Part shown: one piece after another, positions 46,501 to 57,580 of the stretch
Numbering within the stretch: position 1 is the first letter of the stretch
Layout: each line of letters begins with the position of its first letter
Assembly: GCA_956465555.1 (NCBI GenBank)
Contig: OY101118.1
Coordinates: forward strand, 1,178,001-1,242,000
DNA: 64,000 nucleotides
Reading direction: 5' to 3'
Source: Nitzschia sp. pyKryTriq1
Lineage: Eukaryota > Bacillariophyta > Bacillariophyceae > Bacillariales > Bacillariaceae
The notes under the pieces: generated by a model
The model's database searches: none
What the model was told of the DNA's origin: nothing
What the model saw: the letters and a program-made list of their open reading frames with translations, nothing else
Position numbers and translations under genes: made by a program

Positions 46501-47623
46501 AGTATCCAAGTCGGATCCCAAGTCCAAGAAAAAAAAGAAGAAGAAGGAGTCCAAGAAAAAGTCTTCATCTCGACGAGAAGCTGCAGGACCAGATGATGTA
46601 GGTGACTTGTTAGATCTTGGAGGATTCTCGTCGGTTCCAGAGGCAGCCCCCCAGGCAGCCCCCGCTTCCTCAATTTTTGATTCAAAAGTGACACCCGTGG
46701 CCCCAGTACAAAAACAGCCTATGCAAGGCCAAAACAATGCCATTAGCAATGCCTTTGATGACTTGCTTGGACTTTCGGACAATGCTCCGGTTCCACAACT
46801 TGCTGGTGCCCCTCTGGCGCTTACAGCTGGGCAGTCGTCAACACATCACGCTTTTGGTGGACTATCCATGGGAGCTCCAATGCAAGCTTCGGTACCTCCT
46901 CCCCCCGCAGAATCCCCTGGAAAAGCCGGCAAACGACCATGGATTCGGGGCATTATCAAGACATCCCATTCATCGGGCTCTCCTGTGGTTGACTGGTCCA
47001 AGGTACAACTATTGTTTCGAGTATACAAGTCAAGTGGTACTGTTACAGTCGCTGCGTCGGTGGCCGTGAAAGTTACGAACTACATGGAAATGAGTAGTCT
47101 GAACGACTTGACTCTGAATCTGAAGGATTTTGGGAACGTTTCCATCGGCACTGTGGCATCCGGCTCGTCAGCAGAATCGTCCAAGGTTGGACCATTTTCC
47201 TACCCTGCAACTGATTCTCCTCATGAGTTGAAGGGGACTTTGAGTACTGCCGATTGCCATGTTCCCATTAAGCTACACCTTCCTGTCGCGATGCACTTTG
47301 CACCACTTGAGGGTCTAGCATTGGAAGACGTTGCCCAGCAGCTAGGATCGTCTCAGTGGTCATCACTTTCTACGAAGCTCCCAGTTTCGGTCGGACCTGA
47401 CCACATCAAACCTCTCATCTCAAGTTTTCTCCGTCTCGCAGAGGTGGAGCCAAACGTCAGTGGACCATCAAACGGTACATTTGCTGGACAGTCTGCCGGT
47501 AGTGGTGCCCAAATTCGGCTCTTGGCTAAGGTTAAGAAGGACAAGGTGAAGATCGACCTGAAAACCACCAATGCACAACTCGGTGAAGCGATCATTTCCG
47601 ATCTTAAACGACTTGCCCTGTAG
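43571..47623 (+). CDS. AP3D1: AP-3 complex subunit delta
   Basis: 1350 residues in a single exon. MFEKTLTDIVKGIRASKRDT is the diagnostic start of delta adaptins. The adaptin N-terminal solenoid runs to about residue 590, with SDMYVKANALQKLTFLQMMGY, HKRIGYLAASQGF and LTTNLLKKEL, QPYLRKKAILCLFKVFVKYP and SNNWMLIKVVKLLGSLVPEE. The hinge (about 600-1120) is disordered, with two Lys clusters and acidic patches (DSDEEEHDATRKKRKKKKK). A beta-rich ear occupies the last ~210 residues (VQLLFRVYKSSGTVTVAASV; LNLKDFGNVSIG). AP-3 sorts cargo from endosome or trans-Golgi to vacuole or lysosome-related organelles. The absence of introns in 4 kb is unusual compared with its neighbours. Confidence 0.94.
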   Translation: MFEKTLTDIVKGIRASKRDTALYISQCIAEIKTEINSSDMYVKANALQKLTFLQMMGYGMSWASFATIEVMSSPRFAHKRIGYLAASQGFTQATDVILLTTNLLKKELRGAIGGSMNGVYEAGLAVNCISNIVTEELAQDLLPELTNLTQHPQPYLRKKAILCLFKVFVKYPQGLRLTFAQIQNSLNDPVSAVVSCAVNVITELSDKNPKNYLHLAPAFFDLLTTSSNNWMLIKVVKLLGSLVPEEPRLARKLLEPLADIVRNTPAKSLLYEAVHAITLCLPYCRKSDGSMPASVPEIVALCAQTLKEFVEEKDQNLKYLGLVGFGSLMQSHPKVLSAPNYRPLILTCLSDEDVTIRTRALGLLPGMASRKNVMELVTQLLQHVELASGDYKLELVRVIVEMCSGEKYALLPDFPWYLDTLFQLGHMRGLDTHAELLRSQVTDVALRVLPVRGYAVKRSIEILLEGEQINIITTDFDSDNGRGKHIMPEILPALAWIVGEYSALIPEVLALDENAVYIYNTESEGPYHSVVQVLSAPSNQVNLPPPTQKVYVQAGMKVFAAACANQQVSDIELEACSKTLFTHLPVFVQSTDAEVQERAFTAHALMQSLQLTSAGFLDAAPALVSVGDDSDSETADALEGNLLEMTGAAVMNAANKPKKSTTVLASGDGSLAARCRAASETLNYLLKPSPMKPTGAKAQRKKYQTPVGVDIEIDTPIDLSIFSIFIEEEKTQRAKARLTLEAVSFTQQQPLRVSDNARQQNMTHSMDAFSSDDIPSLSTNLNGNAGEMNGVGSTFHTSAGQQQGSMMQRNTLDRPQTASDPFYLNSTPSNNMLDAGDNDAMVSRFGMIQLGDAGGDSDEEEHDATRKKRKKKKKEKKSSSSAQDVDLRAIFGGVPPNQGPAQNVTVYTSDDDEDEAPAYARGKGQSRKRGANKEFQGLAQVDLTMPLREDEVMPERKHHVVPEKTTQHHGFEDAPAAVSKSDPKSKKKKKKKESKKKSSSRREAAGPDDVGDLLDLGGFSSVPEAAPQAAPASSIFDSKVTPVAPVQKQPMQGQNNAISNAFDDLLGLSDNAPVPQLAGAPLALTAGQSSTHHAFGGLSMGAPMQASVPPPPAESPGKAGKRPWIRGIIKTSHSSGSPVVDWSKVQLLFRVYKSSGTVTVAASVAVKVTNYMEMSSLNDLTLNLKDFGNVSIGTVASGSSAESSKVGPFSYPATDSPHELKGTLSTADCHVPIKLHLPVAMHFAPLEGLALEDVAQQLGSSQWSSLSTKLPVSVGPDHIKPLISSFLRLAEVEPNVSGPSNGTFAGQSAGSGAQIRLLAKVKKDKVKIDLKTTNAQLGEAIISDLKRLAL

Positions 47624-48219
47624 AGGAGGACGAGCAACTGTAATACACACTGTCAGCTTCTTACATTCAGTATTCTATGAAAATGTGTACTCCGTCTGTC
47701 GTGGATTCTCTATCTCACTCTAGTCACTCTACTCTGGCTAGAGAGAGAGAGAGAGAGGGAGTTTTGTAGAATATCTGTTGAGATCCAGTAGCCCTACAAG
47801 TACTATGTCCGTCCGAAGTCCGTCTTCAGAAATCGCGCGGGTACTGCGGCGGTATCATACCGTTATTTCGAATGATGGAGAATGAATGGATCACCTTTTT
47901 CGATTTCCGGGATGATTCCTAATTATGTCAGCATTTGTAAGCAAACATGGAATCGAGAATTTCACAAAGCAGATGAAGAGCATTTTGCATTTTTCCCCAC
48001 CAGCCGTCCGTCAGTCGTCCATCAAAAGATCGCAGGGATCCATCCACCGCCAAACGCCGCCCATTTTTTCCTTCCAGCAAGCCCCATCGCCCGTCGATGA
48101 TTGTTGGACCTTTCGCCTTTCGCCGCACCCCCCATCATCCACCATCCACCGATCACCACAAGAGATCATACAGTACATCCAACGCAACACCAAGCAAGCT
48201 TGGATTGTTCAGAACAACA
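47624..48219. other. Spacer between AP-3 delta and FGAM synthase
   Basis: 596 bp. (GA)n at 47741-47758 within an AGTCACTCTACTCTGG-rich stretch, then C-rich CCACC repeats (48110-48160) before the FGAM synthase start. In-frame ATGs upstream of 48220 fall in this C-rich leader and are not used. Confidence 0.45.
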
Positions 48220-51200
48220 ATGACGGAACGTATCATCCACTACTATCGCAAGACCGAGCCTCCCCACTCGCTGTTGCCCTCGTGCAAGGAGCAGCTCAAG
48301 GCGGTGGGCCTAGTGGAAGATTCGGAGAAAATTTCGGACGTCGAAACGGAGAGCTGCTTCAATGTTCAGAGTACGACGAGCGAACTGACCGATGTCCAGA
48401 CGAGTCGCTTGGAGTGGCTATTGGCAGAGACCTTTGAGAAGGGCAACCTTCACCTGGACAAAAGCGCCTTTGACTTGGAACCTCCTTCGTCGCCGGAGGT
48501 TTGGCAGGTTGAGTTCGGACCTCGAATGACGTTCACTTCGGCCTTCTCGTCGAATGCGGTGAGCATCTGCAAGGGGTGCGATCTCCCCATTGCTCGTCTC
48601 GAACTCTCGAAGCGATATCGATTTGCGCTCTCTGCTGCATTGAGTCCTGCGGCTGTCAAGGTGCTGAAGGCTCTGTTGCATGATCGCATGACAGAAGAAG
48701 AGTATTTGGAGGCTCTGACAACCTTTGACAATGGAGCCAAGGCAGAACCTGTCAGGACAGTTCCAATCATGGAACAGGGCAGGGCTGCCCTAGAGAAGAT
48801 TAACGAAGAAAAGGGACTTGGGTTCGACGAATTCGACCTAGATTACTACACGAAGCTCTTCAAGGTAAGTAGCACTCAAAGTGGAGGACTAATTTTGTCA
48901 GGTTCGTTCTGCCAACCACCACATTATTTGTACTACGATTTGCGTCTTTTTAGGAGAGACTTGGTAGGGATCCCACCGATGTGGAATGTTTTGATATGGG
49001 TCAGTCGAACTCAGAGCATTCTCGCCACTGGTTCTTTGGTGGAAAAATGGTGATTGACGGCGAAGAGAAATCTGAAACATTGTTCCAAATGGTCAAGGCT
49101 ACGCTACCGAAAGATGTGCCGAACAACTCTATAATTGCCTTTCATGATAACTCGTCTTCCATTCGTGGCTATGAGTGTGATGCTCTTGCTCCGACATCCG
49201 TCGTTGGTCCAGGACCGGTGATAATCGCCAAGCAGCTGTTGCATCCTATTTTGACTGCCGAAACCCATAATTTCCCCTCGGGAGTGGCCCCATTCCCCGG
49301 AGCCGAGACTGGGACGGGAGGCCGTCTTCGCGATGTCATGGCGACGGGACGAGGTGCCTACCCGGTAGCCGGTATCTCTGCGTACTGCGTTGGAAACCTG
49401 CAGATACCTGGATACGAGCTGCCGTGGGAAGACAAGAGTTTTGTGTACCCATCCAACTTGGCGCTTCCTTTGGATATCGAAATCAAGGCCAGTGATGGCG
49501 CGTCGGATTATGGAAATAAGTATGGAGAGCCTGTCATTCATGGATTCACACGATCTTTCGGACAACGCTTGCCAAACGGCGAACGCTTTGAGTGGGTCAA
49601 ACCGATCATGTTCTCGGCGGGTGTTGGACAAATGGACGGTCGTTTCGCCGACAAGGGAGAACCCGAGAAGGGAATGCTCGTCATTAAGATTGGAGGACCT
49701 GCTTACAGAATCGGTATTGGCGGAGGTGCCGCGTCGTCACGGGTCCAAAGCTCGGAAAACGCGGATCTGGACTTTGATGCAGTACAACGAGGAGACGCGG
49801 AAATGGAAAATCGAATGAATCGTTTGATGAGGGCTTGCTGCGATCTGGGCGACAAGAACCCCATCATTTCGGTTCACGACCAGGGTGCAGGTGGAAATGG
49901 AAATGTGCTCAAGGAGCTAGTAGAACCTGCAGGAGCTTCCTATGACATTCGAAAGGTAAGACATACCATGGTGTTGCTCGTTTTTTCGTCAAGTTCCGAG
50001 TTCACATATATTCGTTTGTTAGATGCAAGTCGGAGACGAAACTCTATCGGTTCTCGAAATTTGGGGGGCAGAATTTCAAGAAAATAATGGTCTCCTGATT
50101 CGACCAGAGGACTTAGACATATTCCAATCGATGGCCACACGAGAAAACTGCCCGGTGAATGTGATGGGACATGTCACAGGAGATGGAAAAGTTGTTGTAC
50201 ATGATTCCAGAGATGGTTCTACCCCTGTCGACCTACCACTGGAACTAGTTCTTGGTAAGATGCCCCAGAAGACATTCGCAGACTTCCATGTGGAGGCCCA
50301 ACTTGAACCTTTGAAGTTGCCAGACGGAACAACCCCCATGAGCGCAATCGATCGTGTTTTGCGTCTTCTTTCCGTCGGTTCGAAACGCTTTCTTGTGCAC
50401 AAGGTCGATCGATCCGTTACCGGACTCTGCGCGCAACAGCAATGCGTTGGTCCGCTTCAACTTCCACTTTCGAACGTTGCCGTAACAGCGCACACCCACT
50501 TTGGGATTACTGGTACAGCTGTTGCCTGCGGAGAGCAACCCATCAAGGGACTGATTGATTCGGCCGCCATGGCACGCATGACCGTCGCCGAAGCCATGAC
50601 AAATATCGTTTGGGCAAAAATGTCAAAGATCGAAGACATCAAAGCAAGCGGAAATTGGATGTACGCAGCCAAGCTTCCTGGTGAAGGAGCGAAGATGTGG
50701 GATGCATGCGTAGCATTGAGGGACTCACTTCTCGACCTTGGAGTCGGTATCGATGGAGGAAAAGACTCGCTTTCAATGGCAGCGCGATGTGGGGATGAGG
50801 TCACCAAGGCCCCCGGTGAGCTCACGATGACCTGCTATGTTACATGTCCTGACATCACCAAGACTGTGACACCAGATTTGAAGTGCCCTTCTAGCGGATC
50901 CACACTGCTCTACATTGACCTCAGTGGAGGGCATGTTAGACTTGGAGGCTCAGCTCTTGCTCAGGTGTACAATCAAATCGGAAACGACACACCCGACATT
51001 AGTGACTTTTCTGTCCTCAAGAAGGCAATGGTCGTGACCCAAGACCTTATCGACAAGCGCACTATCTTGGCAGGCCACGACCGCTCGGATGGTGGCCTTG
51101 TTGTTACTCTCCTAGAGATGGCGTTTGCAGGAAATTGTTCTATCGACGTCACACTCCCTGGCTCTGACGAGATCGCTGTCCTTTTCAACGAAGAGGCTGG

Positions 51201-52323
51201 CTTCGTCGTCGAAGTTGCTGATTCGGATGTAGACACCGTCTTGAAGAGATACACTGACGCGGGAGTTCCTGCAAGCAAGATTGGGAAGGTGGCAGCTGGA
51301 GACTCTATCAAGATCGCTGTTGGATCTGGCTCTCCATCCATCTCAGAGAAGACTACAACCCTGCGCGACGTGTGGGAAGCAACTAGCTTTCAGCTAGAAA
51401 AGCGCCAAAGGAACCCCAAGTGTGTGGCACAGGAGGAAGCTGGGCTTAAGTCAAGACAGTCTCCTCAGTGGAAGCTTACATTCGAACCTTCTCCTACCGA
51501 GGAAGCTGTCATGAATTCCGAAGCGAAGCACAAGGTTGCCATATTGCGCCAAGAGGGTAGCAACGGAGACCGTGAGATGATTTCGGCCTTTTTATCTGCT
51601 GGTTTCGAAGCGTGGGATGTCACGGTTAGCGACTTGCTGTCTGGAGCAGTCACACTCGACACTTTCAAAGGCATTGTTTTTGTTGGCGGGTTTTCGTTCG
51701 CCGATGTCCTTGACAGTGGCAAGGGATGGGCTGGTGTCATCAAGTTCAACGACGATGTCTTCAAGCAGTTTGAAGCGTTCCGCACGCGCCCCGACACTTT
51801 CAGTCTAGGGGTGTGCAATGGCTGCCAACTCATGGCTGTTCTTGGTTGGATTCCATCTGCGGACGGTCTCTCCGAAGACAAGCAGCCAAGGTTGCTACAC
51901 AACGACAGCGGCAAGTTCGAGAGTAGATTTAGCAGTGTCAAGATCGAATCCAGTCCGTCAATCATGCTGAAAGGAATGGAAGGATCATCGCTGGGAGTGT
52001 GGGTGGCACATGGCGAGGGTCGCTTTTATTTCCCAGACGAGTCGGTGCACGAAATGGTCAAAGAGAAGAATTTGACACCGATTCGTTATGTCAACGATCA
52101 AAACGAAGTCACAGAGGAGTATCCCTTCAACCCTAATGGCAGCCCGGGTGGCATTGCGGCGCTTTGTTCCGAAGATGGCCGTCACTTGGCCCTCATGCCA
52201 CACCCTGAACGCGTCTTCACGGCGTGGCAGTGGCCCTGGAAGCCAGACGAGTGGAAGGACTTGAAGGTCGGCCCCTGGCTGCAGATGTTCCAAAACGCAC
52301 GCAAGTTCTGCGACGAAAGCTAG
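48220..52323 (+). CDS. PFAS: Phosphoribosylformylglycinamidine synthase, single-chain PurL (exons 48220-48864, 48954-49955, 50023-52323)
   Basis: 1315 residues, the normal length for the large PurL. Converts FGAR, ATP and glutamine to FGAM in step 4 of purine synthesis. The N-terminal domain ends FDEFDLDYYTKLFK; the splice to ERLGRDPTDVECFDMGQSNS restores the family block NSEHSRHWFF. AETHNFPSGVAPFPGAETGT and GRLRDVMATGRGAYPVAG form the first ATP-binding repeat; the phase-0 join IRK-MQVGDETLSVLEIWGAE is canonical. GVGIDGGKDSLSMAAR lies in the second repeat. The class I glutaminase domain (from about 1040) has the nucleophile in GVCNGCQLMAVLGW and the catalytic His in LMPHPERVFTAWQWPW. No transit peptide is evident. 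Confidence 0.97.
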
Positions 52324-53704
52324 ACGAGAAACTACTAGAACTACTGCGAATTCGTTATCTTCAAGCTGTATGCACCAGCTAGCAACATGATTCCAAGCCG
52401 CCCCCTTACATACAAGTCGGCAAGCGAAATGAAGGGCACCCACGCACACACAAAAGAAATTGCAACCGCGGAGTCAGAGCAATTGCAAAATACATGCCAA
52501 GAGGTTGGGATTCGCATATGTACCTCACACTTCTGCCCCCCGACGACTAGCTGGTGAACTTTTTTTACCTTCTTGAAAAGATGTCATCGGCCGATACGTC
52601 GCTAGCTAGCACATTGCACGACGACATCTTGTCTCTGGAGCCATTGTATCAGCTCACTTCTAGATCACACTTTTATCATTAGAACAGCTCTACTATGCAA
52701 TCCCGTATAATAGTATCTAATGCCAAGATATCCGCGCACGAGTCTGTAAGCAGGGAGCAGGCAGGATGTCTCAGCTAGCTACTTTCTGTAGAGAGTAGAG
52801 TCTACTACGAGTAGTAGTTGAGCTCTACTAGTACTTCTAGTAGAGAGCTACGAAGTACTCAACTACTCTCTCTACTCTAGAGTAGAGAGAGAGAGAGAGA
52901 ACTCAACTCCTCTCTCTCTACTACTACTATTCTGCTCTCTCTCTCTCTCTCTCTACGTACTCTACTACTACTCTACTCTACTCTACTCTACTCTACTCTA
53001 CTCTACTCTCTATAGAGAGAGAGCTAGCTAGCTCTACTACTCTAGTAGCTAGTAGTAGAGTAGAGAGTAGTTCGAGAGAGTGGTTCGTACCGGTAGAGAG
53101 AGAGCAAACCGGAGAAGGTACGTGGTACATTACGTGGTACGTAGTACTCGTACTGTACCGGTACCAGGTACAGGTAGCGTGGAATTTTCCATTCCCCCGG
53201 CCCGCCCCCGCCCGGCGCGAGAACTGGTAGTAAAGTGCAGTACAGTGTGAATACAGTATAGGCGCTCACAATGAGGAGGAGTCGTCTTTTCAGCCGTAGA
53301 TAAGATCCATGAACAGTCAAGCAGTCGGGAGCTGTGGCGAATTTCTGGATCATTTTGGCGCCAAATTTTTTGAAAAGCCCAATGTATTTAAGGACATTTA
53401 ACGGTATCGGCATGGAAAAGTGGTGTATATTTAGTAAGTCGTGGAAGCTGGCGTGTTTCGTTCGTGTAAAGCTATTTTCGGACTGCCGATTTTGATGAAC
53501 TGTATACAGACCGTAATAAACTTATCTACGCCGGGCTCGCCAGCCGGCCATTCTCCCAAATTTGGATTTTCAGTCCACAAGTTTGAGCCCACAAAGTTTG
53601 AAGCCGGCATAATCTGTGTGGTAAAACTTTTTGTCTTGGGGGGAGAGACTACCGGTACTTGTGTGATAGTGTTTGGGTAAGGGAATAACAAACAAACTTC
53701 AAAG
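52324..53704. other. 1.4 kb low-complexity spacer before cyclin 2
   Basis: Dominated from 52780 to 53110 by AGTAG, CTACT and (CT)n tracts, including about eight copies of CTCTA (52971-53009) and a long palindrome centred near 52886 (CTCTACTCTAGAGTAGAG). Then TACGTGGTACG and GTACCGGTACCAGGTACAGG palindromes (53115-53175). A minus-strand frame at 53431-53787 has no recognisable family. Confidence 0.5.
52971..53009 (+). repeat. (CTCTA)n microsatellite
   Basis: Nearly eight perfect 5-bp units, flanked by (CT)n at 52934-52955 and by inverted AGAG tracts after 53010. Confidence 0.9.
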
Positions 53705-54793
53705 ATGTTGAAACTAACGATGAATCCTAGAAAGCGATCGAGGAAATCTCGATTGCACCACGGGAAACGCTTTATGTCCGAGTTCAAATTGACGGAACAA
53801 AAGAGTCTGTTGGAGGATAATGTGATGGCTCTGTTGATGCAAGAAAAATCGGGTCAGTACAGATGTGCGGACTACTTGTCGATGACTTCTTGGGAACGCA
53901 GTGTGTATGACTTTCTGAGAAAGGAGCGGTATAGTTCACATCAGCAAGGCGATGCTCGTATCGATGAATATTGCCGAGAACAAATCGTGGAGTGGTCTTT
54001 CCGCGTCGTGGATTACTTTCGCATAGACCGTGAGGTTGTGGCGGTTTCACTCTCGATTCTTGATCGATTCTTGGCGACGTGTCAGTGCGACCGTTCCACT
54101 TTTAAGTTGGCAGCGACGACTACATTACATCTCGCCGTCAAGTTGTTACACCCATGCAAGCTTGCCGACCTGGGGATCTTGAGTGATCTATCTCGCGGAG
54201 AGTTCGATATGCACGACGTTGCGGAGATGGAGTCTCACATTCTCCAGGGTCTAAAATGGAACCTGCATCCACCAACGCCGAATGCTTTCTCGACCCTCTT
54301 CTTAGATTGCATTGTGCTTGATGAGAGCATCAACATGACTGGGGCAGACATGGATGACTTGCATGACATCTCCTCGTTCTTCACGGAACTGGCTGTCTGT
54401 GACTACTATTTTGTCCGTGTGTCACCAAGTGAGATTGCCCTGGCTGCTATAATCAACGCCCTAGAAGGAATGTTCGGCCACCAAAACAAGTATGCCGCCC
54501 AGATCCTTCTTGCGGCTCGAAGATTGAACATCTATCACAATCAAGATCTCTCTGCCGCTTCCCATCGTCTATGGGAGCTGTACGAACGTAGCGAAGAGTG
54601 CGCGCTCCACAACAATTTCGAACCAATGGAGGAGGAAAAGAGTGCCGGTCCTGAGGAGACCACATATGTCAACAAGAGACAAGACACGGTACTATCAGAT
54701 TCTCCAATCTCGGTGACATCAAACAAGTCGATGCCAAGTAGCGAGTTCATGTGCTCCTTGCGATCGCAAAGCCTGCGAAACGGGAGCTGGTAA
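53705..54793 (+). CDS. Diatom-specific cyclin, intronless
   Basis: 362 residues. Cyclin N box: REQIVEWSFRVVDYFRIDRE, VSLSILDRFLATCQCDR, TTLHLAVKLLHP, LSDLSRGEFDMHDVAEMES, then HILQGLKWNLHPPTPNAF, ISSFFTELAVCDYYFVRVSP and ALAAIINALEGMFG. It parallels the cyclin at 12748-14152 block by block, but the overall identity looks low and it lacks that gene's intron in the HPPT block, so the two are family members and not a recent duplicate. N-terminus MNPRKRSRKSRLHHGKR is basic, a possible nuclear signal; ATG 53720 is an alternative start. The C-terminus is Ser/Thr-rich, a possible degradation region. Confidence 0.88.
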   Translation: MLKLTMNPRKRSRKSRLHHGKRFMSEFKLTEQKSLLEDNVMALLMQEKSGQYRCADYLSMTSWERSVYDFLRKERYSSHQQGDARIDEYCREQIVEWSFRVVDYFRIDREVVAVSLSILDRFLATCQCDRSTFKLAATTTLHLAVKLLHPCKLADLGILSDLSRGEFDMHDVAEMESHILQGLKWNLHPPTPNAFSTLFLDCIVLDESINMTGADMDDLHDISSFFTELAVCDYYFVRVSPSEIALAAIINALEGMFGHQNKYAAQILLAARRLNIYHNQDLSAASHRLWELYERSEECALHNNFEPMEEEKSAGPEETTYVNKRQDTVLSDSPISVTSNKSMPSSEFMCSLRSQSLRNGSW

Positions 54794-56187
54794 TCACTCG
54801 AAGACTCACCCCCCGAGTATGTCTGTTCCTCCCTGGTTTGCTCTGCGATAATTTTATTGCAGATGTCGACCTGTGCCGAACAACATGACAAGACGAATGA
54901 AAAGTAAATTGCACACGCTAATTGAACATCATAAGACACAGAGAACCATATTTTTAGAGAAACAGCATCAAGATGAATTTTAACTTGTATGAAATCCATG
55001 ATGTTTATATACTATATCATACGAACTATCGATGGGAGGAACCTGCCTGGACGCCTGTCAAATCTACCATTGAATATTGGACAAAGCTTGATATGCTGCT
55101 AGTACTTGATGTGGTTGAAACCCCAAATAATTTACGCAAGAAGCGCTCGTACACACACACACACACTCTAGAGTAGATAGAGTAGTACATGTAGCAGTAC
55201 TATCGAGAACGAATACGCGGGGTCGAAGACACACCTGACTTCAATGCTAGCTAGTAGAAAGACTGATTCAGCTAGCGTCAACTACAGCTCTCTTGCATCG
55301 ACCACACCTCATTTGGCGGCAATCTCGCCAAAACGATCTACCCGCGTCGAGGAGTCTTTTGGGACCCACACCGAAGCCGAAATTGTGAGGACTGGTTGCG
55401 CGGCCTACGATCCGCACGACTCCCTCTCGGTGCAGGTAGAAACAATGCGTACAATTCTACGGAGGCCAAGGATTTGGCGAACAATTGGCGCGGCGAAGGA
55501 ACAGAAGCGCGCGCATTCCACTGGACAATTTTCGCGTCCCGCGCGATCGAGCCCTACACGTATCGATACGCCGCCCGGGTATTACAACATGACTTGGTAC
55601 TCGTACAGTACTCGTTACTCGTACAGTATGACGATATGTCCATACCGGTACCGGCGGTGCAATTAGTATGTACCTGGAAAAAGCTACACAGTAGTCAGTC
55701 TACTGGGTACCTGGTACTCACACGTAGCTACTCTACTACTAGTAGTAACTAAATAGACAGAGCACTTTTTCGCTGCTTACGATATAGCTAGTAGTAGAGT
55801 AGTAGTAGCGAGTACCGGTAGAGAGTAGCTTGAGGAGTAGTCGTCGTAGACCGCCAACGATGCAGGAGTTGACACTATGTTGTACTAACTGGGCGGCGGG
55901 GAACGATTGAAATTCATGCTTGCATCTATGACTATTTGCTACGCTATTCTTGTAGCTACTAGCCATCGTTCCCTTCATAGCTAGTAGAGAGTGTACTCTA
56001 GTAGTAGTAGAGGATATCTTGCTCCCCATCGCTCTAGCTGCTACTCGAAGCAAACCACAAATGTGGCACCTGTGCTGACTACGAGCCCGAGCGAGGGGCG
56101 AGTCGCTGAAGTTGCATGGGTTCATTCAAAATTAATTCTAGTTACTCTAAGAGAAGAATCATATAGCATGTAGTACTGTACGGAGTA
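54794..56187. other. 1.4 kb spacer after cyclin 2
   Basis: Holds (CA)n at 55151-55166, ACTCGTTACTCGTACAG repeats (55605-55630), a TACCGGTACCGGCGG palindrome (near 55642) and the foldback arm at 55744-55791. Long frames here (for example 55244-55666 plus strand) are compositional and show no family. Confidence 0.45.
55744..55791. repeat. Second copy of one arm of the foldback element
   Basis: Matches the complement of 17123-17172 over about 50 bp (AGTAACTAAAT...GCACTTTTTCGCTGCTT...CGATATAGCTAG) with one substitution and two single-base gaps. Only one arm is clear here; the expected inverted partner is not obvious downstream. Confidence 0.8.
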
Positions 56188-57580
56188 TCAGGTGTTTCGA
56201 TCGTCGCCTTCGTCGGATGGGGTGGTGTACTCGTATTCTGCATCCTCCTCCATCAGCGCGTCCAGTTTTGCGACGATTTCTTCGCCCCAAAGCTTGTACC
56301 CAGCAGGGGAAGGATGAAGCAAGTCGGGCATCAATTCTTGGTCAATTTTCAAGTCAAAAGCATCTGGATCTTTGAAAAAAACATTTGTATCGAAGTAGGA
56401 CACACCCTCTCGATATGTCGCATAGGTTTTGAGTTCTGCATTGATGGCTTTGATATCTTCCCAAACGCTAGGTTTTGTCGGTCCTCCTTTCGCGACAAAC
56501 CCATCTTTGTTATATGAACGCGGTAAAAGACCATTGATCACAACTCGAGACGATGGCCTTTGGCTAAGAATTTCCTCCGCATTCCGTACCACTCCTAGGA
56601 CCACCATTTCAGGGGAGCACCACGTCCGTCCAATATCGTTGGTGCCAATCAGAAGCCAGAATATGGACGGATTTATGTTCGAAGGAAGCTCCCCATTTTT
56701 TATTCTCCAAAGCAGCATAGGCGACTGCACCGCAAATGATTTCAACAACAACTATTATGAGCGCCAGAAGAGTATTCAAGCTCTCACCAAACCCACCGAA
56801 CTAATTCAAAATGCTGCTACCTACCGTGTCTCCAGCAATCCCCAGTGCCAGTCCATTGTATTTGGCTCCCTTCCTTTTGGAAAATAATGATTCAAACACT
56901 TTCGTACTCCCTTTAGCGTGGGGGAGGGGGCTACCCAATTGAGTTTCATGCCACGCTTCGGTGATGGAATCTCCAAAGAACACTACGTCTACCTTGATGG
57001 CCTGTTCTGATTGCGTCAGTCGCTCATTGATAAGATGTGTATAGTGCCATGCCTTTTCTGTACCTTGAACTGGAACTATTGGATCATCACATATGCAATC
57101 TATTACTCCACTCTGAATAGTTGGAAGTTTTGCAAATGAGACGACTAAACGAACTGAAACAAATCAACCATCCCGAAGACAACTTACAAAACATCGAGGT
57201 TCCACCTTCAAAGAGGATAGATCATGAATCCCCCTGATAGACGTATAATCTCCACGAACTATGGGCGTTGAAATCACCGTTTGGGGCACCATTCCATTCA
57301 TAAACCCCGAAATTTCCTTGCAATAGGCAATGGCAAAAGCAATCAAGGTCCACCGGAACAATCGTCCTGCCGTACACCGCCTCCTTTCCCGCTCTCGTTT
57401 TTCCCTAGCCCGTTTCGGGTCACTACTGACTGTTACGGAAGGCAATGGGAAATTACTCCTCTTGACATGGTACGCATCTGCGTGGTGATGCGGAGCAATA
57501 ATGAATGGAATGGATTCTTGCTGCTGCCGCCTAATATTCACGGGGAGGTTCGCTTGTTGTTCCGTCGAAGAATCTGCCAT
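56188..57580 (-). CDS. SGNH/GDSL-type hydrolase with N-terminal membrane anchor (exons 57580-57188, 57112-56825, 56724-56188)
   Basis: 405 residues. A basic, disordered start (KRAREKRERERRRC) precedes a single hydrophobic helix (LFRWTLIAFAIAYCKEISGF, about residue 80), so a type II membrane protein is likely. Exon 2 carries VVFFGDSITEAWHE, block I with the nucleophile Ser; exon 3 has FWLLIGTNDIGR (block III, GTND) and MPDLLHPSPAGY with the Asp/His pair of block V. The Gly of block II is probably in LALGIAGDT, split by intron 2. All introns are phase 0 (75 and 100 bp); at intron 1 a nearer AG would break the frame, which fixes the acceptor at 57113. Closest in layout to platelet-activating-factor acetylhydrolase-like and carbohydrate esterase families; the substrate is unknown. 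Confidence 0.85.

Noticed and set aside
53431-53787. 118-codon minus-strand frame overlapping the cyclin 2 start
   Set aside because: Overlaps the first codons of a secure gene and shows no recognisable motif.
55244-55752. Overlapping plus-strand frames of 118-140 codons
   Set aside because: Their ends translate GTACTCGTACAG repeats (YSYSTRYSYS) and they lack any domain.
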